Shown here: positions 16,723 through 25,034 of the stretch, in pieces | How the letters are laid out: each line of letters begins with the position of its first letter | Position numbering within the stretch: the first letter of the stretch is position 1 | Assembly: GCA_035491895.1 (NCBI GenBank) | Contig: DATJJY010000065.1 | Span: forward strand, 16,545 to 80,544 | DNA length: 64,000 bases | Direction: 5' to 3' | Source of the DNA: DASTHG01 sp035491895 | Lineage (GTDB): Bacteria; Gemmatimonadota; Gemmatimonadetes; Gemmatimonadales; GWC2-71-9 | Notes under the pieces: model-generated | The model's database searches: none | The model's input: the letters and a program-made list of their open reading frames with translations, nothing else | Told to the model about the DNA's origin: nothing | Position numbers and translations under genes: made by a program

Positions 16723-18069
16723 GTGTCGCGATTCGAGTTCCCTCACCCCCTGGTGCTGCTGATCGGTTGTCTGCTCGTCGCCGCCGCGGCGAGTTGGGTG
16801 GTGCCGACGGGCCAGTACGACCGGCGCGACGACCCGGCCACCGGACGCCGCGTGGTGGTCGCGGGCACCTATCACGCCGTGCCGCGGGCCCCGGTGGGCC
16901 CCTTCGCAGCGATGGTCGCGATTCCCAAGGGGATGGGCGATGCGGCGTCGGTGATCTTCCTCGTGTTTCTCGTCGGTGGGGCGTTCACGGTCGTCGACCG
17001 TACCGGCGCGCTGCGCTGGGGAGTGGACTGGCTGGTGCGCCATCTGCGCGGCAAGGTCGCCCTCGTCGTGCCGATCGTCACGCTCGCCTTCGCGACCGCC
17101 GGTGCGCTCGAGCACCTGCAGGAAGAGATCATCGCGCTGCTCCCGGCGCTGCTCGTCCTCACCCGCGGATTCGGGATGGATGCCCTGACCGCCGTGTCGA
17201 TCAGCCTGGGGGCAGCGGCGGTCGGCGCCGCGTTTTCTCCGATCGATCCGTTTCAGGTGGGGATCGCGCAGAAGCTCGCCGGTTTGCCGCTCCTCTCGGG
17301 GGCGCTCTACCGGCTGGCGTTCCTGGTCCCCGCCCTGGGGATTTGGATCTGGGGAACGCTGCGCCACGTGGCCCGCACCCGCGGCGTCGCGGAGCACACT
17401 CCCGCCCCGACCACGGCGTTACGCCCCCCCCCCAGACAGGGGATCGTGCTGCCGCTCGTCGTCCTCACGTTCGCCGTGTTCATCTATGGAGTCTTGAAGC
17501 TCGGCTGGGACTTCGAACAGATGTCCGCCTTGTTCTTCGTCATGGGGGCGGCCGCGGGATTGATCGCCGGGCTGGGGCTCGCCGGCACGATCGAGGCGTT
17601 TCTCGCCGGCGCGGCCTCGATGACGTATGCCGCGCTGGTCATCGGATTCGCGCGCGCGATCTACGTCGTGCTCGACCAGGGCCGGATCGTGGATACGCTG
17701 GTGCACGGACTCTTCACACCGCTCGGCTCGCTGCCGGTCGCGCTCTCGGCCGAAGGGATGATTGCTGCGCACGCGGTAGTGCACGTACCGGTGCCGAGCG
17801 TGAGCGGGCAGGCGGTGCTGACGATGCCCGTGCTCGTGCCGTTGTCGGATCTGCTGGGATTGTCTCGCCAGGTGACCGTGCTCGCCTATCAATACGGCGC
17901 CGGTCTGTGCGAGCTGCTCACGCCGACGAACGGCGCGATGATGGCGATTCTCGCCGCGGCGGGCGTACGCTACGACACCTGGCTGCGATTCGCCGTTCCG
18001 ATCACCCTGCTGCTCTACGCGTTGGGCGCGATCGCCGTGGCGGTGGGGATCGCGATTAACCTCCAATGA
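16723..18069 (+). CDS. YfcC-family (C4-dicarboxylate/basic amino acid-type) carrier
   Basis: The 448-residue integral membrane protein has about twelve hydrophobic helices. It opens with 'HPLVLLIGCLLVAAAASWVVPTGQY', the usual start of YfcC/ArcD-like carriers, and keeps 'GAFSPIDPFQVGIAQKLAGL'-type and 'CELLTPTNGAMMAIL' signatures in the two halves. The family includes arginine/ornithine exchangers and dicarboxylate carriers; the substrate is not deducible here. GTG 16723 is chosen as it precedes the first helix directly. A binding lipoprotein gene is divergent 63 bases away and a secreted carboxypeptidase gene is convergent, so a link to peptide or amino acid uptake is plausible but inferred. 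Confidence 0.82.
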   Translation: MSRFEFPHPLVLLIGCLLVAAAASWVVPTGQYDRRDDPATGRRVVVAGTYHAVPRAPVGPFAAMVAIPKGMGDAASVIFLVFLVGGAFTVVDRTGALRWGVDWLVRHLRGKVALVVPIVTLAFATAGALEHLQEEIIALLPALLVLTRGFGMDALTAVSISLGAAAVGAAFSPIDPFQVGIAQKLAGLPLLSGALYRLAFLVPALGIWIWGTLRHVARTRGVAEHTPAPTTALRPPPRQGIVLPLVVLTFAVFIYGVLKLGWDFEQMSALFFVMGAAAGLIAGLGLAGTIEAFLAGAASMTYAALVIGFARAIYVVLDQGRIVDTLVHGLFTPLGSLPVALSAEGMIAAHAVVHVPVPSVSGQAVLTMPVLVPLSDLLGLSRQVTVLAYQYGAGLCELLTPTNGAMMAILAAAGVRYDTWLRFAVPITLLLYALGAIAVAVGIAINLQ

Positions 18070-18110
18070 CGAAGCGCGGCCGCAGCATCACCCCTTGAGC
18101 AGAACCTTCC

Positions 18111-20903
18111 TTAACGAGCTCCCGGCAGGTCATTCCAGTTCGCCAGCGCGTTCCACACGAGCGAAAACTCGTGATGGTTCAGGAAGCGGTGCAGCGGATC
18201 GAAGGTGAAGGCGATGACCCGGCCCTTCCGGATCGGCACATCGTAGATCGCTCCCGCTCCGACGATTTCCTTTTCTCCGCGGACCATTCCCGAAACGACA
18301 TAGGCCGAGTCGCCACCGGCGTGGGTCGCGGCGGGAGCGGCGCTCGACGTGTCGGGAGCCGCGGCGGGCGGCGTCGTATCGGGGATTCCGAGCATCGGCC
18401 CCTCGTCCTTCTCGACGTGCCGTGTCGCGCCGTACTGCAGCACGATGAGCGCGCTGTCCCGATTCGCCACGTCGTAGAGCGGCCCGTTGCCGCGAAACAG
18501 CGTCGTCACGTCGGGATAGCCGTACACGATCGGGGAGCGGCGCTGCCGCACCCGGGCGCGCACGATCGAGCCGGGATGAAACAGGGTGGTGGTGCGATGC
18601 GGGGTCAACTGGCCCGCGATCCCTGTTTCGGCGACGAACTGCGACGCGGCACCGAGTGCGATCAGCGTGCCCCCCTGGTCGACGAAATCGCGCAGCGCCG
18701 TCATCCCCTCGAACCCCGGCCCACCGGTGATGTCGGGCGATGTAAACGGCGTGCCGAGATTGGGGGTGTCCGTCGTGCGCTGATACGGAAGTGGCCCCCA
18801 TTTGCGGTCGATCCCGTTGATCATCTGTGCGACCGAGCCGCCGAAGCTCGGTACGAGGACGACATCGAAGCGTGCGCGCAGGGCGCCGCGGCGCAGATCG
18901 CCATCGTCGACGGAGCGATAAGGGATGCCGTACTGCTCGAAGGTGTAGCGCGCCCAGCCGGCGTCCTGGGTCGAATACCAGCTGTGGTAGATCGCGACGC
19001 GCGGCAGGTCGAGTTGGTGGCGGGCGACGGCGGGCGCCGCGGCGGCGCGCTGGATCGTCAGGCCGTAGCGCTGGGCCAGAATGCCGGCCGTTTCCGGTGC
19101 GGCGCCTTCGATGATGACTGAGCCCGCCGGAAAGGTGTCGGCGAAGGCGACGAACGCGGTTTCGGCGGCGTACGCCCGGCTCCCGGGCGCCAGCGCGGCC
19201 ATGGCGTAGAGGGCGGGGACCATACTGGTCTGCCCCCGATAGGCCACGAGATACGCCATCCCCGCGTTAGCACCCGTCACGGCCCCGGGCGCCGCAACGG
19301 AATCGCGCAAACGCTCGAGGCCGGTCCAGTCGAACACCGTCGTGTCGTTCACGGGCACAACCGTGACCCCATAGAGGTCGCCCAGCGTCCAGGCGATGTC
19401 GTCGTAGGGCGGGTACTTGGCGGACTGCGGATAGTGCTGGATGCCGAGCAGGTTCACGACGAGGTCGCCGTACGGCTGGTCGCGGCGCACGACGAAGTCG
19501 CCCGCCGAATCTCCGCTCGTACGGCGCTCCACCTCGATCGCCTGCCGCTCGAGCTGATTGACGAGATACGCGGCCCGCGCCGGATCCCGCTGGCGAGCGA
19601 AGCCCGGGATCACGTAGGCGTAGGGCTTCTCGGTACGCCCCCGCGTCATGCTGTTGACGCCCTTCTGCCAGAAGTTGCGCAGCAGTTCGGTCGCGTGCAT
19701 CCCGGTGTAGCCGAGCGACGCGAGAACTCCGGCCTCGGAGTAGTTCACGTTGTCGCGCGACGACCAGCGCACCTTCTTCGTGGGCGGCCAAGGCCGGTAC
19801 CACTGGCGGGTCGTCACCGAATCCCCGGCGTAGCTGTCATCGGAGAGGTCGCGCACGTAGGTGTTGGCGCCGGCGTTGCCGAACGTCTCGTAGAACCGCC
19901 CGATGGCGTTGTGATTGTTCGCGATCCACAGCGCATACCCCGGCCACCACCCATCGTAGAACCCCCACGTCCAGACGCCGGGCAACCCCTGGGCCTCGAG
20001 CGCCGTGATGTCGCTATTCGCGAGCACCTGCCATTCACCGATCGCGATCGGGTCGGTGTGCTCGTTGTACGGCCCGGTACCCGTGGACACGTGCAGCAGG
20101 GGGATCGACTCGTGCAGGTCGTGCATTACGATCGGATGCCAGTCGTAGTAGACCTTGTAAATCGCCCGGGTGAGCGCGAGGGCGAGCTGCAGGCCGTCGC
20201 GGTTGTTGTCGTGAAAGGCGTAGTCCCCCCAGAACGGGCTCGAACGTGGAAAGCCGTCGTCGGGCGTGGGGTGGCTCTTGGTGTAGTGCAGGTACCAGTC
20301 GACCTGACGGTCGCGACCGTCCGGCTCGCTCACGGGGTTGATCAACGTGATCACGGAGCTGCGGATCGTCCGGATCGCCGGCTCCTCGCTCGTCGCCAGG
20401 CGGTACGCCAGCTCCGTCAACATCTCGGGGCTGTTCATCTCGGTCGAATGCAGACCGCCGTTCAAATAGTAGACGGGCTTCGCGACCGCGAGGACCGAGT
20501 CGAGCGCGGCGGGTGGCGTGGTGCGGGGATCTGCCAGCCGAGCCAGCGCGGCGCGATATCCCGCGCTGCCCGCGAGCATCGCGGAATCGGCGATGGCGAC
20601 AAGAATGATCTCTCGTCCCTCCTCGGTCTTGCCGATCGTCTCCAACCGGACGCGGGGCGTCGCTCGCGCCAGCGCCCGGAAGTAGCCGTAGAGCTCGGCG
20701 GCGTGGTGCATGACCCCCGGCGCGCCGGCGATCGTACCGAAGTACTTCAGTGGCGAGGGGATCGTCGTCGAAAGCGGAACCGTGGCGACCGACGCCGGGA
20801 GAAAGTGCGGATCGGTCGTGGCCTCGCGCAGCAGGCGACCATAGGCCGTGTCGGTCTGTTGGTGTGACCCGAGGGACAGGGCGACGGCGGCGAAGAGCAA
20901 CAT
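18111..20903 (-). CDS. Secreted M14-family zinc carboxypeptidase
   Basis: The 930-residue exported protein has a signal sequence directly after ATG 20903 ('MLLFAAVALSLGS'), with GGAGG 4 bases upstream. The frame is open 18 codons further but the inner start is better. The M14 zinc site begins with 'GGLHSTEMNSPE' (His152, Glu155), and 'NPVSEPDGRD' and 'MHDLHES' follow. The C-terminal half (from about residue 570) adds a glutamine-amidotransferase-like region ('VVLVPSFGG', 'FVDQGGTLIALG') seen in large bacterial M14 proteins. It should trim peptides in the periplasm or outside the cell. The gene diverges from the M1-like peptidase, and the two may share a promoter region. Confidence 0.88.
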   Translation of the reverse strand: MLLFAAVALSLGSHQQTDTAYGRLLREATTDPHFLPASVATVPLSTTIPSPLKYFGTIAGAPGVMHHAAELYGYFRALARATPRVRLETIGKTEEGREIILVAIADSAMLAGSAGYRAALARLADPRTTPPAALDSVLAVAKPVYYLNGGLHSTEMNSPEMLTELAYRLATSEEPAIRTIRSSVITLINPVSEPDGRDRQVDWYLHYTKSHPTPDDGFPRSSPFWGDYAFHDNNRDGLQLALALTRAIYKVYYDWHPIVMHDLHESIPLLHVSTGTGPYNEHTDPIAIGEWQVLANSDITALEAQGLPGVWTWGFYDGWWPGYALWIANNHNAIGRFYETFGNAGANTYVRDLSDDSYAGDSVTTRQWYRPWPPTKKVRWSSRDNVNYSEAGVLASLGYTGMHATELLRNFWQKGVNSMTRGRTEKPYAYVIPGFARQRDPARAAYLVNQLERQAIEVERRTSGDSAGDFVVRRDQPYGDLVVNLLGIQHYPQSAKYPPYDDIAWTLGDLYGVTVVPVNDTTVFDWTGLERLRDSVAAPGAVTGANAGMAYLVAYRGQTSMVPALYAMAALAPGSRAYAAETAFVAFADTFPAGSVIIEGAAPETAGILAQRYGLTIQRAAAAPAVARHQLDLPRVAIYHSWYSTQDAGWARYTFEQYGIPYRSVDDGDLRRGALRARFDVVLVPSFGGSVAQMINGIDRKWGPLPYQRTTDTPNLGTPFTSPDITGGPGFEGMTALRDFVDQGGTLIALGAASQFVAETGIAGQLTPHRTTTLFHPGSIVRARVRQRRSPIVYGYPDVTTLFRGNGPLYDVANRDSALIVLQYGATRHVEKDEGPMLGIPDTTPPAAAPDTSSAAPAATHAGGDSAYVVSGMVRGEKEIVGAGAIYDVPIRKGRVIAFTFDPLHRFLNHHEFSLVWNALANWNDLPGAR

Positions 20904-21031
20904 CAAGCCTCCGCAGGAGTTCCGGGAGAAACTGCAGGGTCGGCGCCGCCCGCGCAAAGGCGTGCGGATTCCGTCAGGAAGCTACGCCCCACATGTTGCC
21001 ACCGCCCGCTCGGTGAGCCGATCTTTGATCC

Positions 21032-23026
21032 ATGATCAAATCCGCCTGTGCCCTCATCGTGACCGTCACGCTCGGGACCACCGCCGTGGCACGCGCCCAA
21101 CAGCCGGCGCAGACCCCTGCCGCCGCATCGCAGATCCGGCCCGGCATCCCCGACACCTCTCCCTTCCGCCCGCTCGAGCTCGATCCCCCGAACGAGTTTC
21201 GCGGCGCCTCGGGGATCCCGGGGCCGGCGTACTGGCAGCAGCGGGCGGACTATACGATCCACGCCTCGCTCGACACGGCGACCCACACGATCACGGGCGA
21301 GGAGACGATCCGCTACACCAACAACTCGCCCGACACTCTGCGGTTCATCTGGCTGCAGCTCGACATGAACGCCGGCTCGCCCGACACCCGGTTCGCGCCG
21401 CTCGCCAACCCGCGCTTCCGCCAGGAGCCCGGGTTCCGCGCCGGGGCCACGATCGAGCGTGTCACGACCGCGCGGGCCGCACGGGCCGGGGCGCGCCCGG
21501 TCGCCACGCCACTGACCTGGCGGGTCAACAGCACGATGATGCGGGTCGATCTCGACCGGCCGCTGGCGCCGCACGCCGTCCAATCCCTCACCATCGCCTG
21601 GCACCACCAGATCCCGCTGCGCGGTCGGACCGGCCGGCAGCATTTCACGACCGGCTGGCTCTACCAGGTGGCGCAGTGGTATCCGCGCCTCGCCGTGTAC
21701 GATGACGTGCGCGGGTGGAACACCGATCAGTACATCGGATCGAGCGAGTTCTATCTCGAGTACGGCGACTTCGACGTCACCCTCACCGCGCCGGCAGGGT
21801 ACACCCTGGGCGCCACGGGTGTGCTGCGCAATCCGCTCGAGGTCTTGCCGGCAGCGCTCCGCGCCCGTCTTGCCACGGCGCAGCACGCCGACACCATCGT
21901 CCACATCATCGCCGCGAACGAGGTCGGGACGCCCGCCCTGCTGCCGCCGCGCACCGGGGCCACGCGGACGTGGCACTACACCGCGACCAACGTGCGCGAC
22001 TTCGCGTGGGGCACGGCGCCCAATTTTCTCTGGGACGCCACGAGCTGGGACGGCATTCTCATGCAAGCGTTCTACCCGCCCACCGTCTCCGACATTTGGA
22101 AGACGGCGGCCGACATGAACCGGCATGCCGTGATGGTCCATTCGCGCTGGTTCCACTATCCCTGGCCGACGGCGATCAGCATCGAAGGGCCGGTGGGCGG
22201 CATGGAATATCCGATGATCACGTTCGACAACGCGGAGAACGAGAAGGAGCTGTACTACACGATAGCGCACGAGCACGGCCACGAGTGGTTCCCGATGATG
22301 GTCGGATCGGACGAGCGGCTCTATCCATGGATGGACGAGGGGTTCAACACGTTCATCGACTGGTACAGCTTCCGGTCGCGCTATCCGACGGACACGATCA
22401 GAATTCAGTCGCTCGAGTTCGGCTCGATGCGTGCGTATCAGGGGTTCCTGCAGAACTATCGCGGCATTGAAACGCCGATCATGGAGTCGCAGGACCGCTC
22501 GCCCTCGGGCCTCTTGAGCGGCTGGAACGCCTACGGGAAACCCGCGGTGGCGCTCCACTTTCTCCGGGAGGAAGTCGTCGACTCGAACGCGTTCGACGAC
22601 GCTTTCCGAGAGTACGTGCGGCGCTGGGTGTACCGGCACCCCCGGCCGGCCGACTTCTTCCGCACCATGAACGCCGCGCTGGGCGAGGACCTGTCGTGGT
22701 TCTGGCGCTCCTGGTTCATCCGCTCGGACCACCTGGACCAGGCGGTGGATTCGGTGGTGCAGCAAGACTCGGGGAGCCAGACGCTGACGCGCGTGTTTCT
22801 CTCGAGCCGGCTCGAGATGGTGGCGCCGGTCGAGCTGCGGCTCACGGGGGCGGACACCGCGACGCGGACCGTCAAGCTGCCGGTGGAAACCTGGCTGCGC
22901 GGGTCGCGGGCGGTCTGGGCAACCATCACCGCGACGTCGGAGAGGCCCGTGAGGGTCGAGATCGACCCGCGGCAGGTCGCGCCAGACGTGGATCGGAGTA
23001 ATAATGCTTGGCGGGCGAGCCCTTAA
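21032..23026 (+). CDS. Secreted M1-family metallopeptidase
   Basis: The 664-residue protein has a signal peptide ('SACALIVTVTLGTTAVARAQQ'-like, cut near residue 23) and a gluzincin site 'HEHGHEW' (413-417) with the third ligand Glu436 in 'WMDEGFNTF', i.e. HExxH-x18-E. 'GPVGGMEYPMI' ahead of it is the M1 exopeptidase loop in variant form (GGMEY for GAMEN). Length and order match the M1-like enzymes common in Gemmatimonadota and Bacteroidetes. It should be a periplasmic or surface aminopeptidase. It shares a 128-base divergent promoter region with the M14 carboxypeptidase; no clear ribosome site precedes the ATG. Confidence 0.92.
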   Translation: MIKSACALIVTVTLGTTAVARAQQPAQTPAAASQIRPGIPDTSPFRPLELDPPNEFRGASGIPGPAYWQQRADYTIHASLDTATHTITGEETIRYTNNSPDTLRFIWLQLDMNAGSPDTRFAPLANPRFRQEPGFRAGATIERVTTARAARAGARPVATPLTWRVNSTMMRVDLDRPLAPHAVQSLTIAWHHQIPLRGRTGRQHFTTGWLYQVAQWYPRLAVYDDVRGWNTDQYIGSSEFYLEYGDFDVTLTAPAGYTLGATGVLRNPLEVLPAALRARLATAQHADTIVHIIAANEVGTPALLPPRTGATRTWHYTATNVRDFAWGTAPNFLWDATSWDGILMQAFYPPTVSDIWKTAADMNRHAVMVHSRWFHYPWPTAISIEGPVGGMEYPMITFDNAENEKELYYTIAHEHGHEWFPMMVGSDERLYPWMDEGFNTFIDWYSFRSRYPTDTIRIQSLEFGSMRAYQGFLQNYRGIETPIMESQDRSPSGLLSGWNAYGKPAVALHFLREEVVDSNAFDDAFREYVRRWVYRHPRPADFFRTMNAALGEDLSWFWRSWFIRSDHLDQAVDSVVQQDSGSQTLTRVFLSSRLEMVAPVELRLTGADTATRTVKLPVETWLRGSRAVWATITATSERPVRVEIDPRQVAPDVDRSNNAWRASP

Positions 23027-23027
23027 G

Positions 23028-23530
23028 GCGTGAGCGGTAAGCGGTGAGCGGTGAGCGGTAAACCGGTCCGGCGCGCGCTGATTCGATGACACGCCTCGTA
23101 CTTGGCTTCCTATCCTGCTCCCTGTGCGGGACCATAAGAGTATCGTCGCATGGCAGGAGGCCCACAAAGTCGTCGAGGCCGTACTGGAAGGCTCTCGAAC
23201 ATGCTGGAGGCCTTATGCCGCAGCCGTGTTCTCACAGCTGCAGCGGGCATCGCTCTCCGTTCAGCTCAATATCGCTGAAGGCTATGCCCTGATTTCTCCC
23301 CGACGCTTCAAGAACCACCTCGAAATCGCCTATGGATCAGCAGTCGAGACGCAGGAGTTGCTGGAAATACTAACCGGGAACAACCTCCTGCCCGATCACC
23401 TGGGTAGAGAAGCAATCCAGAATTGCGCACGCTCGCAGCGGTTGCTCCTAGGCTTGATCAAGCGCTATCGCGATCAAGGGCCATGAGGCAGGAGGTTGCC
23501 GCTTACCGCTCACCGCTCACCGCTCACGCC
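23028..23530. repeat. Inverted GGTGAGC heptamer arrays flanking a four-helix-bundle gene
   Basis: The left arm (23028-23060) reads GTGAGCG/GTAAGCG/GTGAGCG/GTGAGCG in 7-base steps. The right arm (23499-23529) is its near-exact reverse complement with one unit order swapped. The arms of about 32 bp enclose about 440 bp that contains one small gene. The layout recalls intervening-sequence elements, in which a similar small protein gene sits inside a stem formed by inverted ends. Confidence 0.75.
23124..23486 (+). CDS. Four-helix-bundle protein (23S rRNA IVS-type)
   Basis: The 120-residue all-helical protein belongs to the family first seen in intervening sequences of bacterial 23S rRNA genes and related to Avd. 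It shows 'IVAWQEAHKVVEAVLEGS', 'LSVQLNIAEGYALISPRRF' and 'HLEIAYGSAVETQELLEI' in the expected order; 'NIAEG' is the strongest family mark. It starts with GTG 23124 and lacks a good ribosome site. Function is unknown. It sits inside inverted heptamer arrays, not in an rRNA gene, which suggests a movable cassette. Base use is less GC-biased than in its neighbours. Confidence 0.9.
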   Translation: MRDHKSIVAWQEAHKVVEAVLEGSRTCWRPYAAAVFSQLQRASLSVQLNIAEGYALISPRRFKNHLEIAYGSAVETQELLEILTGNNLLPDHLGREAIQNCARSQRLLLGLIKRYRDQGP

Positions 23531-23531
23531 T

Positions 23532-24362
23532 CTATTTAAGGCGTCGTAACTCCGCCTCCGCCGCGATGAACCCAAAGGCCGGCCATCCCCCCGAGCGCAC
23601 CGAGCGCTCGAACCATTGTTTTGCGCTCGCCGTGTCGCCGCGCAGCAAATACCAGTCGCCGAGGCCATAACTCAAGGTTGCGACGGCGATATCCGACGTA
23701 TCGGCCGGCGTCACGACCTGGTCGGGACCGATCCGTCCGCGATAGAGGCGCAGCCGCTGGTCATAGAAATTGCCGCCCGGAGGCCCGGCGCTGTTGCGGT
23801 CGAGCACCGCCTGGGCCTCGGGCGCCCGGCCCGCCCGCATCAGCGACATCCACGACCAGTCGATCGAGCCCGCCCGCTCTCCCGAATCCGGCGCCAACGG
23901 CAGCGCGCGGGCGAACGCCGTCGCCGCGCCGGCGAAATCCCCGGTCACGTACTTCACGATGCCGAGGTGATACCAGCAGCCGTACAGCGTGGAGTCGAGC
24001 GCGAGCCCGTGCTCCAGGTCGGCGCGGGCACTATCCAGCTGCCGCACCGACAAGTAACGATGCCCGCGCCAGCGGTAGAGAATACCGGAGTCCGGAGCGA
24101 TAGCGATGCCGCGGGAGAACGTCGCGATCGCCTCGCGGTACCGTCGGATCGCGGACTGCGCGAGGCCAAGCTTGATGATGAGCCCGACGTCCCGCGGCGC
24201 CGCGGCGAGCGTCGACTCAGCGCGCGCGACGCCGCCCGTGTCGGGCTGGGAGACGTAGGTCACTCCCGCAGGTGAGCGATACTCCGGATTCTGACCCAAA
24301 ACGGGCACGAACCAGGCGGCGGAGAGCAGGACTGCAGACGACAGCGATCGGGTAACGAACAA
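23532..24362 (-). CDS. Exported TPR protein
   Basis: The 276-residue protein has a signal peptide ('SSAVLLSAAWFVPVLGQ', cut near residue 24) without a lipobox Cys, followed by three to five tetratricopeptide repeats ('VGLIIKLGLAQSAIRRYREAI', 'LYRWRGHRYLSVRQLDSARA', 'YGCWYHLGIVKYVTGDFAGA'). It is likely periplasmic and binds other proteins; no enzyme motif is seen. Its stop directly follows the right heptamer arm, and a perfect 15-bp hairpin lies just upstream of its start. No operon partner. Confidence 0.82.
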   Translation of the reverse strand: MFVTRSLSSAVLLSAAWFVPVLGQNPEYRSPAGVTYVSQPDTGGVARAESTLAAAPRDVGLIIKLGLAQSAIRRYREAIATFSRGIAIAPDSGILYRWRGHRYLSVRQLDSARADLEHGLALDSTLYGCWYHLGIVKYVTGDFAGAATAFARALPLAPDSGERAGSIDWSWMSLMRAGRAPEAQAVLDRNSAGPPGGNFYDQRLRLYRGRIGPDQVVTPADTSDIAVATLSYGLGDWYLLRGDTASAKQWFERSVRSGGWPAFGFIAAEAELRRLK

Positions 24363-24401
24363 AGGGGGCTCCGGAACGGGGCCCCGTAATGTGTTGCTAC
24401 T

Positions 24402-24458
24402 CGGTGGCCGGTGGCCAGTGGTCAGAGGAAATTACCGACCACTGGCCACCGACCACTG
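24402..24458. repeat. Inverted GGTGGCC/AGTGGTC heptamer hairpin
   Basis: Seven-base steps GGTGGCC, GGTGGCC, AGTGGTC on the left and GACCACT, GGCCACC, GACCACT on the right. CGGTGGCCAGTGGTC (24409-24423) pairs perfectly with GACCACTGGCCACCG (24437-24451), a 15-bp stem with 13-base loop. It ends next to the DUF1854 stop (24460) and may end its transcript, though there is no T-tract. Confidence 0.75.
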
Positions 24459-24459
24459 T

Positions 24460-24960
24460 CTAATCCACAAACGCCCAGAGCAGCTCCCGACTACGCTCGT
24501 CCAGCGCCGCCAGATCGTCGATCCGGTACAAATCACCCGCCACGTCACGGATCAACAGCCCACCCTCGGGCAGCGGGCGAGGCCAGTCGTCGAGCCGCGT
24601 CTGGAATGTCCGGGCTCCCTGACGCGTCACCACGCGCCAGGTGCGGATCTCGACCTCTTCCTCGATTTCCCGGACCGCGGTCACGGCGAAGACGAACCCC
24701 GCCGCGGCCAGCGCCGTGTCGAGGGCCCGGCGCGAGACCGGGTCGAGCGCCGCCGGGTCCGACACGAGCGCGAACTCGTGGTCGGCGGCATCCCGCAGCG
24801 AGATGAACCGCGCGGGCTCGCTCCAGGGAAACGCCCGGCGCACGCGCACCACGCACTCCTCCTCACCGCGCGTGGCCCAGAGCTGGCCGTCGGAGCGATG
24901 CCCGAGACGGAGCTCGGTGTGCGGTTCGGCTTCCGGTTTCCTCACGACTGTTGCCAGCAT
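24460..24960 (-). CDS. DUF1854 family protein (ABC transporter partner)
   Basis: The 166-residue soluble protein matches the DUF1854 pattern: 'RRAFPWSEPARFISLRDA', 'HEFALVSDPAALDP', 'AVTAVREIEEEVEIRTWRVVT' and 'GGLLIRDVAGDLYRIDD'. In other bacteria such genes lie beside a large ABC exporter and cyanophycin genes and are annotated as cyanophycin-metabolism-associated; their molecular job is not known. Here the ABC exporter lies immediately upstream on the same strand. Start ATG 24960 has GAGGAGG 6 bases before it; the frame opens further up only through the heptamer repeat and is rejected. No cyanophycin synthetase or cyanophycinase occurs in the window. Confidence 0.88.
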   Translation of the reverse strand: MLATVVRKPEAEPHTELRLGHRSDGQLWATRGEEECVVRVRRAFPWSEPARFISLRDAADHEFALVSDPAALDPVSRRALDTALAAAGFVFAVTAVREIEEEVEIRTWRVVTRQGARTFQTRLDDWPRPLPEGGLLIRDVAGDLYRIDDLAALDERSRELLWAFVD

Positions 24961-24971
24961 CGTTGCCTCCT

Positions 24972-25034
24972 CAGTGGTCAGTGATCGGTGGCCTGTGGTC
25001 GGTGAAACGACACCGGCCACTGACCACCGGCCAC
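24972..25034. repeat. Inverted AGTGGTC/GGTGGCC heptamer arrays between ABC and DUF1854 genes
   Basis: The left arm (24973-25004) reads AGTGGTC, AGTGATC, GGTGGCC, TGTGGTC, GGTG. The right arm (25011-25034) is CACCGGC, CACTGAC, CACCGGC, CACT, its imperfect complement, separated by AAACGA. The unit sequence is the same family as at 24402. Located between two genes expected to be one operon, so it could lower expression of the downstream DUF1854 gene or protect the upstream message. Confidence 0.7.

Noticed and set aside
19434..20867. 477-codon + strand frame opposite the M14 peptidase
   Set aside because: Antisense shadow without recognisable domain.
23028..25034. Possible CRISPR array from clustered short repeats
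   Set aside because: Repeat units are 7 bases with no spacers of 30 bases or so and no cas genes; these are heptamer arrays.
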